Source: Methylobacterium sp. J-088 (GTDB taxonomy: Bacteria; Pseudomonadota; Alphaproteobacteria; Rhizobiales; Beijerinckiaceae). Taken from it: a stretch of 64,000 nt of DNA. Shown piece after piece: positions 63,133-64,000 of the stretch (the stretch's first letter is position 1; the number at the start of each line of letters is the position of its first letter). Position numbers and translations under genes: made by a program. The DNA is taken from the NCBI RefSeq assembly GCF_022829295.1, contig NZ_JAKSYH010000263.1:62001-126000 (forward strand), written 5' to 3'. The notes below the pieces were generated by a model. The model was not told where the DNA came from, did no database searches, and worked only from the letters and a program-made list of their open reading frames with translations.

Positions 63133-63300
63133 TTACTTGATCTTGGTTTCCTTGAACTCGACGTGCTTGCGCGCGACCGGGTCGTACTTGCGCATCGACA
63201 GCTTCTCGGTCTGCGTCCGGGAGTTCTTCTTCGTGACGTAGAAGTAGCCCGTGTCGGCGGTCGACATGAGCTTGATCTTGACGGTGACGGCCTTGGCCAT
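63133..63300 (-). CDS. rpmG: 50S ribosomal protein L33
   Basis: A 55-aa protein: [20 protein letters not shown] followed by [20 protein letters not shown] and a Lys-rich end [10 protein letters not shown]. The length and sequence are normal for L33. It lacks the paired Cys of zinc-binding forms, as usual in Alphaproteobacteria. It is monocistronic, with its own terminator. Confidence 0.97.
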   Translation of the reverse strand: MAKAVTVKIKLMSTADTGYFYVTKKNSRTQTEKLSMRKYDPVARKHVEFKETKIK

Positions 63301-63406
63301 GGCGCGGCGCTCCTGCAGGGTGCGGCATTCCGCGTGAGCGAAACGCAAATGGCCGGGAGGACCCGGCCGAATACGGGCGGGTGAATGCCCGATCGCGCCG
63401 TTCAGG

Positions 63407-64000
63407 TCAAGAGTGGACGCGCCGACGCTCCGTCACGGCGAGGGCGCCTGCAAAGGCCAGGAACAGGGCCAGCAGCGCCAGCGCGAAGCCGTGCGGCGGT
63501 ATGAGGTCGAGCCCGCCGCCGATCACCGGCGGCCCCAACATCAGCCCGACATTGTACAGCACCACGAAGGCCGCGTTGGCGCCGGCGAGATCGTTTGCCG
63601 GCGTGCGGTCACCCAGCATGGCGAGCCCGACCGTGTAGAGCGTGCCGGCGATGCCGCCCCAGACCAGGAGCAGCAGGCCGAACGCCACGGGGTTCCCGGC
63701 CGTCAACGGGATGAGCGCCGAGCCGGCGGCGCCCGCGAGACCTGCGCCGAGCAGCACCGCACCGCGGTTGAACCGGTCGGCGAGCCAACCGAACGGAATC
63801 TGGAACACCACATTGCCGAGCGCGATCAGGCTGACGAGCCCGGCCGCGCCTTGTGCGTCATAGCCGATGCGCAGGCCGTAGAGGGGCAGGATCGCGAAGA
63901 TACCGGTCTCGACCGCTCCGTACGCGAGGGCAGCCGCGAGCGCGCCGGGGGCGAGGCGCAGGTAGCTGAAGATGCTCCGGCCCGAACCTGGCTCGATCGT
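63407..64000 (-). CDS. MFS transporter, C-terminal part
   Basis: The frame runs off the right edge, leaving about 197 C-terminal residues. The part has hydrophobic segments such as [25 protein letters not shown] and [25 protein letters not shown] motif-A-like loop [16 protein letters not shown] lies between helices. The C-terminus ends [20 protein letters not shown]. The pattern is that of small sugar/drug-efflux type MFS proteins. The substrate is unknown. Confidence 0.85.
   Translation of the reverse strand, partial: TIEPGSGRSIFSYLRLAPGALAAALAYGAVETGIFAILPLYGLRIGYDAQGAAGLVSLIALGNVVFQIPFGWLADRFNRGAVLLGAGLAGAAGSALIPLTAGNPVAFGLLLLVWGGIAGTLYTVGLAMLGDRTPANDLAGANAAFVVLYNVGLMLGPPVIGGGLDLIPPHGFALALLALFLAFAGALAVTERRRVHS

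Noticed and set aside
1-64000. CRISPR arrays, tRNA or rRNA genes, integrases and complete IS elements
   Set aside because: I looked for regularly spaced direct repeats, cloverleaf-type sequences and transposase or recombinase motifs and saw none; the repeated hairpins have irregular spacing and varied flanks.

Overview
The window is GC-rich alphaproteobacterial chromosome, most likely Methylobacterium/Methylorubrum or a close Hyphomicrobiales (Rhizobiales) relative. The order-level signs are a two-piece permuted ssrA gene, an RcGTA-like gene transfer agent (GTA) cluster, a FeuP/FeuQ-type two-component pair, a three-gene pntAA-pntAB-pntB set and an fds-type NAD-linked formate dehydrogenase. 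The genus is inferred from overall style (formate and oxalate genes, CUT1 uptake genes, many REP-like palindromes), not proven.

Layout. 0-13 kb is housekeeping: a truncated L,D-transpeptidase, a sigma-54 activator, PepF, an AbrB/Doc toxin-antitoxin pair with a 14-bp palindromic operator, an ABC1 kinase, an aa3 oxidase subunit IV, the transhydrogenase operon and recJ. 13.3-33.4 kb is the GTA-like cluster: portal, prohead protease, capsid, then a 4.3-kb interruption (Dps, two secreted trypsin-like proteases, small ORFs), then connector, head closure, tail terminator, major tail protein, gp10, tape measure, gp12-gp15, a DUF2793 fibre, endolysin, holin and a small membrane protein. No terminase is present. 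The gp10 and gp10.1 reading frames are joined through a REP-type element, the holin has a frameshift, and a remnant of an HTH antitoxin lies between gp14 and gp15.

33.4-37.1 kb holds a cytochrome c, an exported CxxC protein, the permuted tmRNA gene (minus strand), a PepSY protein and the FeuP-like regulator. The matching FeuQ-like kinase lies 10 kb away at 47.1 kb. Between them is a carbohydrate island: AraC regulator, GH4 glycosidase, a complete CUT1 ABC transporter and an 884-aa multimodular glycoside hydrolase-like protein. 48.7-53.7 kb is the cytochrome c maturation set ccmI-ccmE-ccmF-ccmH, followed by a GST.

54.8-63.0 kb is a formate/oxalate locus: fdsG-fdsB-fdsA-fdsD, an OFA-family antiporter and a LysR regulator that resembles FdsR. 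rpmG and a truncated MFS transporter end the window. A family of GC-rich palindromes (core CCCTCTCCCGtgCGGGAGAGGG), often in inverted pairs about 60-90 bp apart, recurs at 12.5, 12.8, 14.5, 16.6, 19.4, 23.2 and 53.0 kb. It is concentrated in and around the GTA cluster.
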